The position numbers and the translations under genes were made by a program. The notes under the pieces were generated by a model. It searched no databases. It worked only from the letters and a program-made list of their open reading frames with translations, and was not told the origin of the DNA. Of a stretch of DNA of 64,000 bases, positions 51,823 to 60,018 are shown piece after piece; the first letter of the stretch is position 1, and each line of letters begins with the position of its first letter. The stretch is from contig NZ_WJIE01000006.1 in the NCBI RefSeq assembly GCF_009649845.1, positions 682,001-746,000 on the forward strand. The letters run 5' to 3'. The stretch is from Polyangium spumosum. Its GTDB lineage: Bacteria > Myxococcota_A > Polyangia > Polyangiales > Polyangiaceae.

Positions 51823-52683
51823 GTGAGCGACGCGCCCGAGCGAGGGGTGCTCTACGTGGTGGCCACGCCCATCGGCCACCTCGGTGATCTATCGCCGCGC
51901 GCGGCGGAGGTGCTTCGAAACGCCGCGCGTGTCGCCGCCGAGGACACGCGCAGGACACGCGGGTTGCTCACGCACCTCGGCATCACCGGCAAGCCGATCG
52001 ACAGGCTCGACGCGCACGCGTCGGCGCACGCCATCACGCGCGCGGTCGACAAGCTCGTCGCGGGTGAGGACGTCGCGCTCGTGACCGACGCGGGCACGCC
52101 CGTCGTGAGTGATCCGGGCACGGACCTCGTGCGCGCCGCGGCCGAGGCCGGCGTGCGTGTCGTGCCGATCCCGGGCCCGAGCGCGGTGATGGCGGCGCTC
52201 TCGGCCTCGGGCCTCTGCACGGGGGCGTTTCGGTTCCTCGGCTTCTTGCCGCGCAAGGGGCCCGAGCGGCGCGACGCGCTCGAGCTCGTGCGCGCGACGC
52301 CCGAGTCGGTGGTGCTCTTCGAATCCCCCGAGCGTACGGCCGAGACGCTCGCCGATCTCGCGACGACCCTGCCGAACCGATCCGGCGCGGTCGCCCGCGA
52401 GCTCACGAAGCTGCACGAGGAGATCCTGCGTGGCCCGCTGCCCGAGCTCGCGCGTGTCGCGAAGGAGCGCGAGACGCTCGGCGAGGTGACGATCGTGATC
52501 GGGCCCGGCGAAGCGCCGAAGGGGCCACTCGTCGGCGAGGAGGAGCTCGATCGGCTCATCGACGAGCAGCTCACGCGCGGCCGGCGACCCAAGGACATCG
52601 CCGACGAGCTCGCCCTCGTGTCGGGTCGTCCGCGGCGCGAGCTTTATTCGCGCGTGCTCGGGCGCAAGAGGGACGAGGCGTGA
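51823..52683 (+). CDS. rsmI: 16S rRNA 2'-O-methyltransferase RsmI
   Basis: A 286-residue tetrapyrrole-methylase-fold enzyme that methylates the 2'-OH of C1402 in 16S rRNA. The signature is complete: VLYVVATPIGHLGDLSPRA at the N-terminus, EDTRRTRGLL, and SDPGTDLVRAAAEAGVRVVPIPGPSA. The GTG start lies three bases past the rpoH stop, and the stop overlaps the next start by GTGA. The sigma factor, the methylase and the hydrolase thus form one operon. Length is normal. Confidence 0.96.
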   Translation: MSDAPERGVLYVVATPIGHLGDLSPRAAEVLRNAARVAAEDTRRTRGLLTHLGITGKPIDRLDAHASAHAITRAVDKLVAGEDVALVTDAGTPVVSDPGTDLVRAAAEAGVRVVPIPGPSAVMAALSASGLCTGAFRFLGFLPRKGPERRDALELVRATPESVVLFESPERTAETLADLATTLPNRSGAVARELTKLHEEILRGPLPELARVAKERETLGEVTIVIGPGEAPKGPLVGEEELDRLIDEQLTRGRRPKDIADELALVSGRPRRELYSRVLGRKRDEA

Positions 52684-53561
52684 CCGACGTCCACGTGATC
52701 GTGTCGCGGCCGGGCCCGGTCGAGTCGGCGATCCTGGCGGAGCTCGGTGGGACGTTCGAGGTCAAGCGCAGGATGCTGCCGCCGTTGACGCTGCGCACGC
52801 TGGAGGGTGGCCAGGGCGAGCCGGTGCTCTTCCTGCATGGTCGAGGGCACGCGGCGACGATCTGGGCGCCGGTCCTGAACGAGGTCGCGCGTTCGCGCCG
52901 CGTCGTCGCCGTCGACTTGCCCGGGTTCGGTCACTCGTCGTCGCCGCCGTTCCGCGGCCACGATCCGAGCGCGGCCGTCTGCTTCTTCGTCGAGCCCATC
53001 GCCGCGCTGGTGAAGGAGCTCGGGCTCGAACGCGCGTCGATCGTCGGGCACTCGCTCGGCGGGCTCGTCGCGCTGGAGCTCGCGCTCGGAGGCCACGTGC
53101 GGCCGCCGAAGCTCGCGCTCGTCGCGTCGATGGGGCTCGGCGCCTTCACGACCCGCGCGGCGCGTGTGTTTTTTCGCCTCGGGCCGGAGCGCATCACGCG
53201 CGCGTTCGGTTTCGTGCGCAGGCCTCGTGACACGCGCGGGCCCTGGGAACACCGCCTCGCCGCGCTCGAAGGCGAGCTCCTCTCGGTGCTCGGCGGCAAG
53301 GCGCCGCCGACGCGCGCGTTTGATGCGCTCGTGCCGCTCTCCGGCCCTGCGTACGAGCGATCGTCGGACCTCCGACGTATCGACGCCGAGACGCTCCTCG
53401 TGTGGGGCGAGGACGATCCGGTGATCCCCGCGCCCGTCGCGATCGCCGCCGCCGCGTCGATCCCCCGCGCAGAGCTCGTGGTGTTGCCCGGCCTCGGCCA
53501 CACGCCACACATCGAGGGCGCGGCGCGTGTCACCGAGCTCGTCGCGTCGTTCCTCGGCTGA
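52680..53561 (+). CDS. Alpha/beta hydrolase
   Basis: A 293-residue alpha/beta hydrolase starting at a GTG that overlaps the rsmI stop. The nucleophile elbow is VGHSLGGLVA (Ser in GHSLG). The oxyanion strand is LFLHGRGHAATIW, the acid lies in VWGEDDPVIP, and the histidine is in GLGHTPHIEG. All triad residues are present. It could be an esterase, lactonase or carbon-carbon hydrolase; nothing in the context identifies the substrate. It is convergent with the small gene at 53568. Confidence 0.85.
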   Translation: MTDVHVIVSRPGPVESAILAELGGTFEVKRRMLPPLTLRTLEGGQGEPVLFLHGRGHAATIWAPVLNEVARSRRVVAVDLPGFGHSSSPPFRGHDPSAAVCFFVEPIAALVKELGLERASIVGHSLGGLVALELALGGHVRPPKLALVASMGLGAFTTRAARVFFRLGPERITRAFGFVRRPRDTRGPWEHRLAALEGELLSVLGGKAPPTRAFDALVPLSGPAYERSSDLRRIDAETLLVWGEDDPVIPAPVAIAAAASIPRAELVVLPGLGHTPHIEGAARVTELVASFLG

Positions 53562-53567
53562 CGCGCT

Positions 53568-53837
53568 TCAGCCGAGGTTGACGTCGACCATCTGGAAACC
53601 GGCGACGCCCTCGCTCGTCTCGAGCGTGCGATGGATCCAGGGCGAGTCGCGGCGCGCCACGATGATGATCTGCACGGCCTGGCCGGGCTTCTGCTGGATG
53701 CCCGACGCCGAGAAGCCCATCTTCTCCGCGTCCTCGAGCCCCATCACGACGGCCTGGGTCTCGCGCTTGATCTCGTCCGAGAGCAGGGCCTCGACGTCCG
53801 CGCCCTTCACCATGTGCACCACGAAGGCAACGTGCAT
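53568..53837 (-). CDS. Small conserved-looking hypothetical protein, 89 aa
   Basis: An 89-residue protein (MHVAFVVHMVKGADVEALLS) with mixed strands and helices; no named family recognised. It is the last gene in a run of minus-strand genes downstream of rsgA, 53 bases past the rsgA stop. A weak AGGGCGA lies upstream of the ATG. The even codon pattern and position favour a real gene, though the frame stays open further upstream. Confidence 0.5.
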   Translation of the reverse strand: MHVAFVVHMVKGADVEALLSDEIKRETQAVVMGLEDAEKMGFSASGIQQKPGQAVQIIIVARRDSPWIHRTLETSEGVAGFQMVDVNLG

Positions 53838-53890
53838 GTCGGTATGGTCGCCCTGATCGCGGCCCGTGCGCAAGGGGCAGCGAATCCGGA

Positions 53891-54985
53891 TCAGCTCCGC
53901 TTCTTGTGCATCTGCGCATGCGCTCGCACCGCGCGCGCGATGACGCGGTTTTTGCGCATGATCTCGGCGCGTGAGCGGTTGTCGGAGAGCGCCTCGAGCC
54001 GCTCGCCCTCCTTTTGCAGCGCCTTGTAACTCGTGACCCGCTCGGCCGGGAGCGCGCCCTCGGCGACGGCCTTCTGCACGGCGCAACCAGGCTCTTTTTC
54101 GTGCCGGCAATCGCTGAACCGGCACGTGGCCGCGAGCGCCGCGACGTCGTCGAACGCCTCGTCGAGGCCCGCGCCCGTGTCCCAGAGGCCGATCTCGCGC
54201 ATGCCCGGCGTGTCGATCACGACGCCGCCCGAAGGCAGCACCACGAGCTCGCGCCGCACCGTCGTGTGGCGGCCCTTGTCGTCCTCGTCGCGCACGGGTG
54301 AAGTCGCGAGGCGATCCTCGCCGAGCAGCCGATTGATGAGCGTGGACTTGCCGACGCCGGACGAGCCGAGCAACACGCCCGTGGCGTTGTCTTTCAGGTA
54401 GTCGCGCACGAGCTCGACACCCTCGCCCGTCATCGAGCTCGACGCGTGAATGGGCACGCCCCGCGCGACGGCCGAGGCTTCTTCGATCGCGGGGCCGGGA
54501 TCCACGAGGTCGGCTTTGCTGAGGAGGATGACGGGATCGGCGCCGCTCTCGCGGGCGAGCGCGAGGTAACGCTCGAGCCGGCGCGGGCTGAAGTCGCGGT
54601 TGAGCGAGGCCACGAGGAAGACCCGATCGACGTTCGCCGCGACGACCTGCGGCTTCTTGTCGACGCCGGCCGCGCGACGCACGAAGGCGGTGCGGCGCGG
54701 CAAGATGGCCTGGATGACGGCGCGACCTTCGGCATCGGGCATCTCGTCGAGCACGACCCAGTCGCCGACGGCGGGCATGTCGAGCGGGCTCTTGGCCTCG
54801 TGCCGGAGGCGGCCCGTGATCACGGCCCAGCGCTCGATCGTCCCGTCGTGCACGCGATAGGCGCCCCGATGCTCGGTGATGACCCGGGCAGGCAAACGCG
54901 AGGGCGCGCCCTCGGTGAGCGCGAGCGCGGCGAAATGGCCGGCAAAAGAGGGGGTGAATCCGAGTCGAACGAGGTCGGGGTTCAT
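53891..54985 (-). CDS. rsgA: Ribosome small-subunit GTPase RsgA
   Basis: A 364-residue circularly permuted GTPase that checks late 30S subunit assembly. G4 comes first (LLSKADLV), then G5-like SSMTGEG, G1 LLGSSGVGKST and G3 DTPGMRE. An N-terminal OB fold precedes them. The zinc finger CRFSDCRHEKEPGC and a basic C-terminal helix (RAEIMRKNRVIARAVRAHAQMHKKRS) follow. All features are usual for RsgA. It lies 52 bases downstream of glyS on the same strand. Confidence 0.96.
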   Translation of the reverse strand: MNPDLVRLGFTPSFAGHFAALALTEGAPSRLPARVITEHRGAYRVHDGTIERWAVITGRLRHEAKSPLDMPAVGDWVVLDEMPDAEGRAVIQAILPRRTAFVRRAAGVDKKPQVVAANVDRVFLVASLNRDFSPRRLERYLALARESGADPVILLSKADLVDPGPAIEEASAVARGVPIHASSSMTGEGVELVRDYLKDNATGVLLGSSGVGKSTLINRLLGEDRLATSPVRDEDDKGRHTTVRRELVVLPSGGVVIDTPGMREIGLWDTGAGLDEAFDDVAALAATCRFSDCRHEKEPGCAVQKAVAEGALPAERVTSYKALQKEGERLEALSDNRSRAEIMRKNRVIARAVRAHAQMHKKRS

Positions 54986-55037
54986 GCGGGAGGCCTTCGC
55001 CTCCCGGGACCATAGCAGAGGAGAGGACGGCCTTCCG

Positions 55038-57122
55038 TCAGGCTTCTTTGCGTTCGCCGAGCAGCTCCAGCCGGGCGATCGTCGCGCACGTCTCGCTGAT
55101 GGCGCGCATCAGGCGCAGGCGATTGTCGCGGACGGGGAGGTCGTCCGTCATCACGTACACGTCGAGGAAGTAGCGGTGAAGCAAGGGCGCGAAGCTCGCG
55201 ACCTCGCGCAACGCGCCCGCGTAGTCGCCCGCCCGGCGCAGATCGACGAGCCGCGCGGCGAGCTCGAGGTAGCCGTCGTGCACGGCCTTCTCGCTCGCGT
55301 GATCCTCGACCCTCGGCGGCGTCGGCTCGCCGGCCGGCGCGCCGCTCGCGATGTTCGTGGCGCGCTTGAAGACCTCGCCGACCCGCGCACGTGTCTCCGC
55401 GTCGAGCCCCGCGAGCGCCGTCGCCCGCGCCCGCGCGTCGAGCGGACGATCGGAGGCGACCGGCAGCGCCGCTGCGACCGCGTCGCTCGGCAGCTTCGCC
55501 TCGAGCAGGCCGCGCAGGCGCTCGGTGAAGAAGTCGCCGAGCTTGTCGCCGAGCTCGCCCGGCCCGAGGTCGAGCGTGACGCCGCCGTAGCCGTCGTAGG
55601 CCGCGCGGAACGCGTCCGACAGGTTCAGGTCGAACCCACGATCGAGCACCGTGCGCAGCACGCCGAGGCACGCGCGCCGCAGGCCGTACGGATCGGCCGC
55701 GCCCGTCGGCGTCAGGCCGATGGCGAAGCAGCCGACGATGGTGTCGAGCCTGTCGGCGATCGACACGAGCGCGCCCGCGTCCGTCGGCGGCGTCGCGTCC
55801 TGCGCGCCCTTCGGCTGGTAGTGCTCGCGGATCACGTCGGCGACATCGGGGCTCGTGCCTTGCGCGAGCGCGTAGGCGCGTCCCATCTCGCCTTCGAGCT
55901 CGGGGAACTCGCCGACCATGAGCGAGACGAGGTCACACTTCGCGACGTGCGCGCCGCTCACCGCGGCCATGATCGTGGGCTCGGGGAGCTGGAGCAAGAG
56001 GCCGAGCTCGCGCGCGAGCCGCTCGATCCGCTCGGCCTTGCCGAGCACGGTGCCGAGGCGCTTCTGGAAGACGATGCCCGCGAGCTTCGTGCGCCGCTCG
56101 GCGAGGGGGACCTTGAGGTCCTCGCGGTAGAAGAAGCGCGCGTCCGAGAGGCGCGCGCGCATCACGCGGTCGTTGCCGCGGCGGATGTTCTCGGGCTTCT
56201 CGGCGGTGTTCACGACCGAGAGGTACTTCGGCAGGAGCTTACCGTCGGGCCCGCGCACGTTGAAGTAACGCTGGTGGCCCTTGGCGACGGCGACGATCAC
56301 GCGCTCGGGCAGCTCCAGGAACTCCTCGCCGTAGCTGCCCACGATCACGTGGGGCTCCTCGACGAGCGTGAGGTTCTCCTCGATGAGGAAGTCGTCCTCG
56401 ATGAGCGTGCCGCCCGCGGACCTCGCGGCCTCGAGCAGCCGCTCGCGCATGACCCGCGCGCGCTCCTCCGTGTCGACGAGCACGTGCGCGCCGCGCAGCG
56501 TGTTCACGTAGGCGCCGGGCGACGAGATGGTGAGCGCGCCCGGCGCGAGGAAGCGGTGTCCGTAGGTGGTGCGACCGCTCTTCACGCCCGCGACCTCGAT
56601 GTCGAGCACGTCCTCGCCGAAGAGCGTGATGACCCAGTGGATGGGCCTGCCGAACGCGACGTCGCCGGCGCCCCAGCGCATCGACTTGCGGAACGGGATC
56701 GCCGTCGCGACCTGCGCGAGCGCGTCGGGCAGGAGCGCCTGTGCGGGCTTTCCGGCTTCGCGTCGCGTGCCGACGAGGTACTCGCCCTTCGGCGTCTCGA
56801 CGCGCCGGAGATCGGCCACCGCGACGCCGATCTTCGAGGCGAACGCCTCGGCCGCCTTCGTGGGCACGCCGTCCTTGAACGCGGCCTTGACGGGCGGCCC
56901 GGTGACCTCCTCTTCGAGATCCGGCTGCCTCTCGGCGACGCCCTCGACGATCGCGGCGAGCCTGCGCGGGGTGCCGAGGGTGCGGATGGCGCCGTGCGAG
57001 AGGCGCAGGTCGGAGAGACGTTTCTTCAGGAGATCGGGGAGCGCGCGGAGCGCGGCATCGACGAACGAAGCGGGCAGCTCCTCGCAGCCGATCTCCAGCA
57101 GGAGGTCGCGGGTCTGGGACAT
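55038..57122 (-). CDS. glyS: Glycyl-tRNA synthetase beta subunit
   Basis: A 694-residue GlyS, the tRNA-binding subunit of the two-subunit glycyl-tRNA synthetase. It opens with DLLLEIGCEELPASFVDAAL and has the family signatures GTPRRLAAIV, IPFRKSMRW, GHRFLAPG, KGHQRYFNV, ARFFYREDLK and DPYGLRRA, with a DALR-like anticodon-binding C-terminus. The glyQ alpha subunit gene is not in the window. The ATG at 57122 begins at the conserved start; the longer frame from 57143 adds seven unrelated residues. Confidence 0.96.
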   Translation of the reverse strand: MSQTRDLLLEIGCEELPASFVDAALRALPDLLKKRLSDLRLSHGAIRTLGTPRRLAAIVEGVAERQPDLEEEVTGPPVKAAFKDGVPTKAAEAFASKIGVAVADLRRVETPKGEYLVGTRREAGKPAQALLPDALAQVATAIPFRKSMRWGAGDVAFGRPIHWVITLFGEDVLDIEVAGVKSGRTTYGHRFLAPGALTISSPGAYVNTLRGAHVLVDTEERARVMRERLLEAARSAGGTLIEDDFLIEENLTLVEEPHVIVGSYGEEFLELPERVIVAVAKGHQRYFNVRGPDGKLLPKYLSVVNTAEKPENIRRGNDRVMRARLSDARFFYREDLKVPLAERRTKLAGIVFQKRLGTVLGKAERIERLARELGLLLQLPEPTIMAAVSGAHVAKCDLVSLMVGEFPELEGEMGRAYALAQGTSPDVADVIREHYQPKGAQDATPPTDAGALVSIADRLDTIVGCFAIGLTPTGAADPYGLRRACLGVLRTVLDRGFDLNLSDAFRAAYDGYGGVTLDLGPGELGDKLGDFFTERLRGLLEAKLPSDAVAAALPVASDRPLDARARATALAGLDAETRARVGEVFKRATNIASGAPAGEPTPPRVEDHASEKAVHDGYLELAARLVDLRRAGDYAGALREVASFAPLLHRYFLDVYVMTDDLPVRDNRLRLMRAISETCATIARLELLGERKEA

Positions 57123-57212
57123 GGGGCGCGCAAGGTAGCGCAAACGATGGGGGTGGGGGAGGGGGACGACGTGCAGGACATTTCCGCGCGCGCGTACGTC
57201 CGAGGCGAGAGG

Positions 57213-57644
57213 CTAGTCCCCGATCCGAACGAGTAGGCCCTCGGCGGTGACGTTGCACGTCCCCGTGATGGCGCCCGAGAGCGTGACCGAGATGTCGAGC
57301 TCCATGCGCATCGTCGTGTCGCTGAACGTGAGGGTGCCGCCTTCGATCGTGGAGCTCCGGGTCGTCCCGTTGCTCGTCTCGGCCGGACAGCTCGCTTGAC
57401 GCACCTTCGCGACGTCCCCCTCCAGGTCGGCGAGGACCGTCGCGCCGCACGCCGCGTCCCAGCTCAAGGTGTCGGTCTCGGTCTCGTGGAGCACAGTGAA
57501 CTCGACGTCGGCCTCGGTCTCGGGGACGGACGAACCATCATTACAGAAGCCGCTCTGCTTGATTTCCCCGGCGTACGTGCCGTCCCAATCGGGAGCGCAG
57601 GCGACGAGGGAGAGGGCCAGCATCGGGATTACGAATCGGTTCAT
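57213..57644 (-). CDS. Small lipoprotein
   Basis: A 143-residue lipoprotein (lipobox LVAC, Cys16) with GGAGGAGA as ribosome binding site. The mature part is beta-rich with Cys residues at intervals (FCNDGSS, DAACGAT, QASCPAE, TGTCNV), probably two disulfides in a lipocalin-like or small barrel fold. It overlaps the stop of the 224-aa gene by ATGA, so the two are coexpressed. No named family. Confidence 0.75.
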   Translation of the reverse strand: MNRFVIPMLALSLVACAPDWDGTYAGEIKQSGFCNDGSSVPETEADVEFTVLHETETDTLSWDAACGATVLADLEGDVAKVRQASCPAETSNGTTRSSTIEGGTLTFSDTTMRMELDISVTLSGAITGTCNVTAEGLLVRIGD

Positions 57645-58315
57645 TTCTCCTCCCCGCCCTTCTTCTTCCGCGGCTTCGCGAACCGGCTGAAATACGACTC
57701 CACGCGCGCCGGGTCGTTCGGGAATCTCTTCGTCAGCTCCGCGTGCAGCTTGATGCGCTCCTCGATCCAGCGGCGCTTGACCTCGGGGATCGTCTTTTCC
57801 TTCAGGAACGCGAGATCCTCCTCGACCTTCGTGCACGCGGCGTCCGCCATTTCGACGGCCTCGACGGCGCCGAGCAGCTTGGCGAAGTATTCGGCGTAGA
57901 GCGGCTCGAAGCCGGGCTTGTGCTGGTCCTCGTCGAGGGCCTTGACGATGTCGCGCACCCTCTTGGGCTCGACCTCGCGCGCGTTCGCCTCCGTCACGGC
58001 GCGCAGGCCGTTCAGGAAATAACGACGATATCGCGCGTCGTCGCGGTTCTTGCCGCAAAGGTCGAGCAGGCGCAGCTCGAAGGAGCGCACGAGCCGGTCG
58101 AGGATGCGGTCGCAGCCCGAGATGACGGCCTCGTGCTCCTGGACCGTCTCCTCCAGGTCCTCCTGCATACGATGCTTGGCCTTCAGCTCGACGTGCACCG
58201 CCGCGAACGCGCCCTCCATCCCCTGGGTCTCGGGGTCGGCGCGGACGGCGGAGCAGGTGAACGCGCCGCGTGGGCGAAACTGTTCGGTGGGGGTGTCCTC
58301 ACGAGGATTGTCCAT
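57641..58315 (-). CDS. 224-aa helical protein, repeat-associated family member B
   Basis: A 224-residue, mostly helical protein with coiled-coil-prone segments (LEETVQEHEAVISGCDRIL) and a basic tail (FAKPRKKKGGEEK). Not a family I can name. It aligns over its whole length with the 224-aa protein at 23637-24311: A-x3-DP near the start, then RDDARYRRYF against RDRPPYTRFF, a mid-protein helix, and FPNDPARVESYF against FPGQPKRVASFL. The N-terminal 25 residues are disordered. The ATG at 58315 is the first plausible start; upstream frame continues open only because of the repeat array at 58369. The overlapping lipoprotein may be its partner. Confidence 0.6.
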   Translation of the reverse strand: MDNPREDTPTEQFRPRGAFTCSAVRADPETQGMEGAFAAVHVELKAKHRMQEDLEETVQEHEAVISGCDRILDRLVRSFELRLLDLCGKNRDDARYRRYFLNGLRAVTEANAREVEPKRVRDIVKALDEDQHKPGFEPLYAEYFAKLLGAVEAVEMADAACTKVEEDLAFLKEKTIPEVKRRWIEERIKLHAELTKRFPNDPARVESYFSRFAKPRKKKGGEEK

Positions 58316-58368
58316 CACCGCAGGGTACGTCCGTCCGTTTTGTTTTGCAAGGGTGCATACGCTCCGCG

Positions 58369-58662
58369 CGACGAGGACGACACCGAGGGCGTTCGAACGT
58401 CTCCTCTGCATGCAGGGACGCGCGCTGACGGCGTTTGGTGCGGTCCACGTCGTGCAGGGAGGTGCACGAAGGGGCGTCGGTGCAGTCCGTGTCGTGCAGG
58501 GAGGTGCACGAAGGGGCGTCGGTGTTGATCCCCGCATGCAGGGAGGTGCACCGAGGGGCGCCGGTGTTGATCCCCGCATGCCGAGGGAGCGCCCGAGGGG
58601 CGTCGGCGCACGGCGCGGCGCGCGGGGGAGGGCGGGGAGGGGCGTCGGGAGCGCGCGTGGCT
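58369..58662. repeat. 42-bp tandem repeat array
   Basis: The clearest units start at 58411, 58453, 58495, 58537 and 58579, exactly 42 bases apart, with decayed units on both sides from about 58369 to 58662. Three central units are nearly identical in their first 30 bases (consensus TGCAGGGAGGTGCACGAAGG, then GGCGTCGGTG). The head GTGCA-GGGAGG-TGCAC is an inverted repeat followed by a G-run, the same plan as in the array at 24310-24610. It lies in the 487-base gap between divergent genes, in the 5' region of the 224-aa gene B. The 42-base period keeps both strands open in several frames, but I see no convincing gene in it. Confidence 0.8.
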
Positions 58663-58802
58663 CCCACGAAAATGCCTCTCCCATGAAAACGAAAAATATA
58701 ACACGACTGCGGCTCGCAAATTCGCGAACGCGGCTCGCAAAAATGGCCGGTGACAAGCTCGCGTGATCGATGCCATGCACGAGCTCCGAAAGGAGTCTCC
58801 TC

Positions 58803-60005
58803 ATGCTTTGGGCTTCGCTTCGCCTCGCTCCGTCCTGCCTCGGGGCGCTCTTCCTGATCGCGCTCGGCGCGTCGGGCCTCGGATGCTCCTCCACGGACGC
58901 AGACCCCCCGTCCCCCGGTCCGACCAGCGGCACCGGCGGCACGGGCGGCACCGGCGGCACCGGCGGCTCCGGCGGCACGGGCGGCACCGGCGGCGTGGGT
59001 GGCTCCGGCGGCTCCGGTGGCGCGGGCGGCTCGGTCATCGACCCGGCTCTCGTCGTGCAATACGATTTCCCCGCCGGCGACACCCTCGCGCCCGAGAATG
59101 GCTGGAGCTTCGCCTCGACGGATTGGCCGCTCGCCCCGCTCCCCGACGGCAGCGGCGTGGGCCTGCCCTTCACGTACGGCGCCGACCTCGCCGGGGAGGA
59201 CTCCACCCGCGAGATGCGCTTCACCATGCCCGCGGCCGACGAGTTCTGGTTGCGCCTGCGCTGGCACGTGCCGGCGAATTACCACCACCGCCAGGACCTG
59301 AGGCTCGACATCCTCGACGCCGCGTCGCTCGGCTGGCAGATCGGGGATGTCGTGCGTGGCGTCGACGGCACCTCCGAGGGCACGATCTCGCGCGTCACGG
59401 GTGATAACGTGTTCCTGCGCGACGCCGCCAAGTCCTATCACGACTCGGTCTGGATCGGCGCCGTGACCAACGTCACCCGCTCGAACTCGCTCACGAGCAC
59501 CGACCGCGCCCGCGAGCCCGCCAATAACAAGCTCCTGGCGATATGGACCGACGATTACTCCGCCCACGGCGTCGGCCCCACGATCGTCTGGCAGACCGAC
59601 CTCCTCGACGACAACAACGAGGCGTCCGTGCTCACGGTCGGGTATTCGACCGGAAATTACACCGTCACGGGGTCCGTCGTCAACGGCGGGGTCCTGATCG
59701 CGTCCGCGGACCGCGGCAAGTACATGGACATCGTCTTCCACGGCAAGTTCGCCACCGCCGCCGGCGCCAAGGACGGCGTCATTCGCTCGTGGGTGCGCAA
59801 GCAAGGGGAAAGCGATTACACGCAATTCCACGACATCACGGACGCCGACATGAACAAGCCCGAGAGCCTGCCCGCGCCCGAGCAACTCTGGCAACGTGGT
59901 TACCTGATGGGCTGGTCGAACTCCGGGTTCGACGGGGAGACGACGTTCCACCTCTCGAAGATCGAGTATTACGACGCCCGCCCCGCCGCGCTCGGCGCGC
60001 CCTGA
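58803..60005 (+). CDS. Lipoprotein with Gly-Thr linker and lectin/lyase-like beta domain
   Basis: A 400-residue lipoprotein. AAAGGAG lies upstream of the ATG at 58803; an earlier in-frame ATG at 58770 lacks one. The signal peptide ends at LGC, followed by about 40 residues of Gly-Thr/Gly-Ser repeats, a linker typical of Polyangiales lipoproteins. The mature domain (about 75-400) is beta-rich with aromatic residues (FWLRLRWHVPANYHHRQDLRLDIL; VIRSWVRKQGESDYTQFHDITD) and resembles the concanavalin-like fold of polysaccharide lyases and lectins. A carbohydrate-binding or degrading role is likely. The Gly linker causes artefactual open frames on both strands. Confidence 0.75.
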   Translation: MLWASLRLAPSCLGALFLIALGASGLGCSSTDADPPSPGPTSGTGGTGGTGGTGGSGGTGGTGGVGGSGGSGGAGGSVIDPALVVQYDFPAGDTLAPENGWSFASTDWPLAPLPDGSGVGLPFTYGADLAGEDSTREMRFTMPAADEFWLRLRWHVPANYHHRQDLRLDILDAASLGWQIGDVVRGVDGTSEGTISRVTGDNVFLRDAAKSYHDSVWIGAVTNVTRSNSLTSTDRAREPANNKLLAIWTDDYSAHGVGPTIVWQTDLLDDNNEASVLTVGYSTGNYTVTGSVVNGGVLIASADRGKYMDIVFHGKFATAAGAKDGVIRSWVRKQGESDYTQFHDITDADMNKPESLPAPEQLWQRGYLMGWSNSGFDGETTFHLSKIEYYDARPAALGAP

Positions 60006-60018
60006 GCGACGTGTTATC

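Noticed and set aside
58930-59036. DNA tandem repeat of GGC-ACC type
   Set aside because: It is the codon pattern of the lipoprotein's Gly-Thr/Gly-Ser linker rather than a separate repeat element; the same applies to the Gly/Met linker at about 21676-21775.
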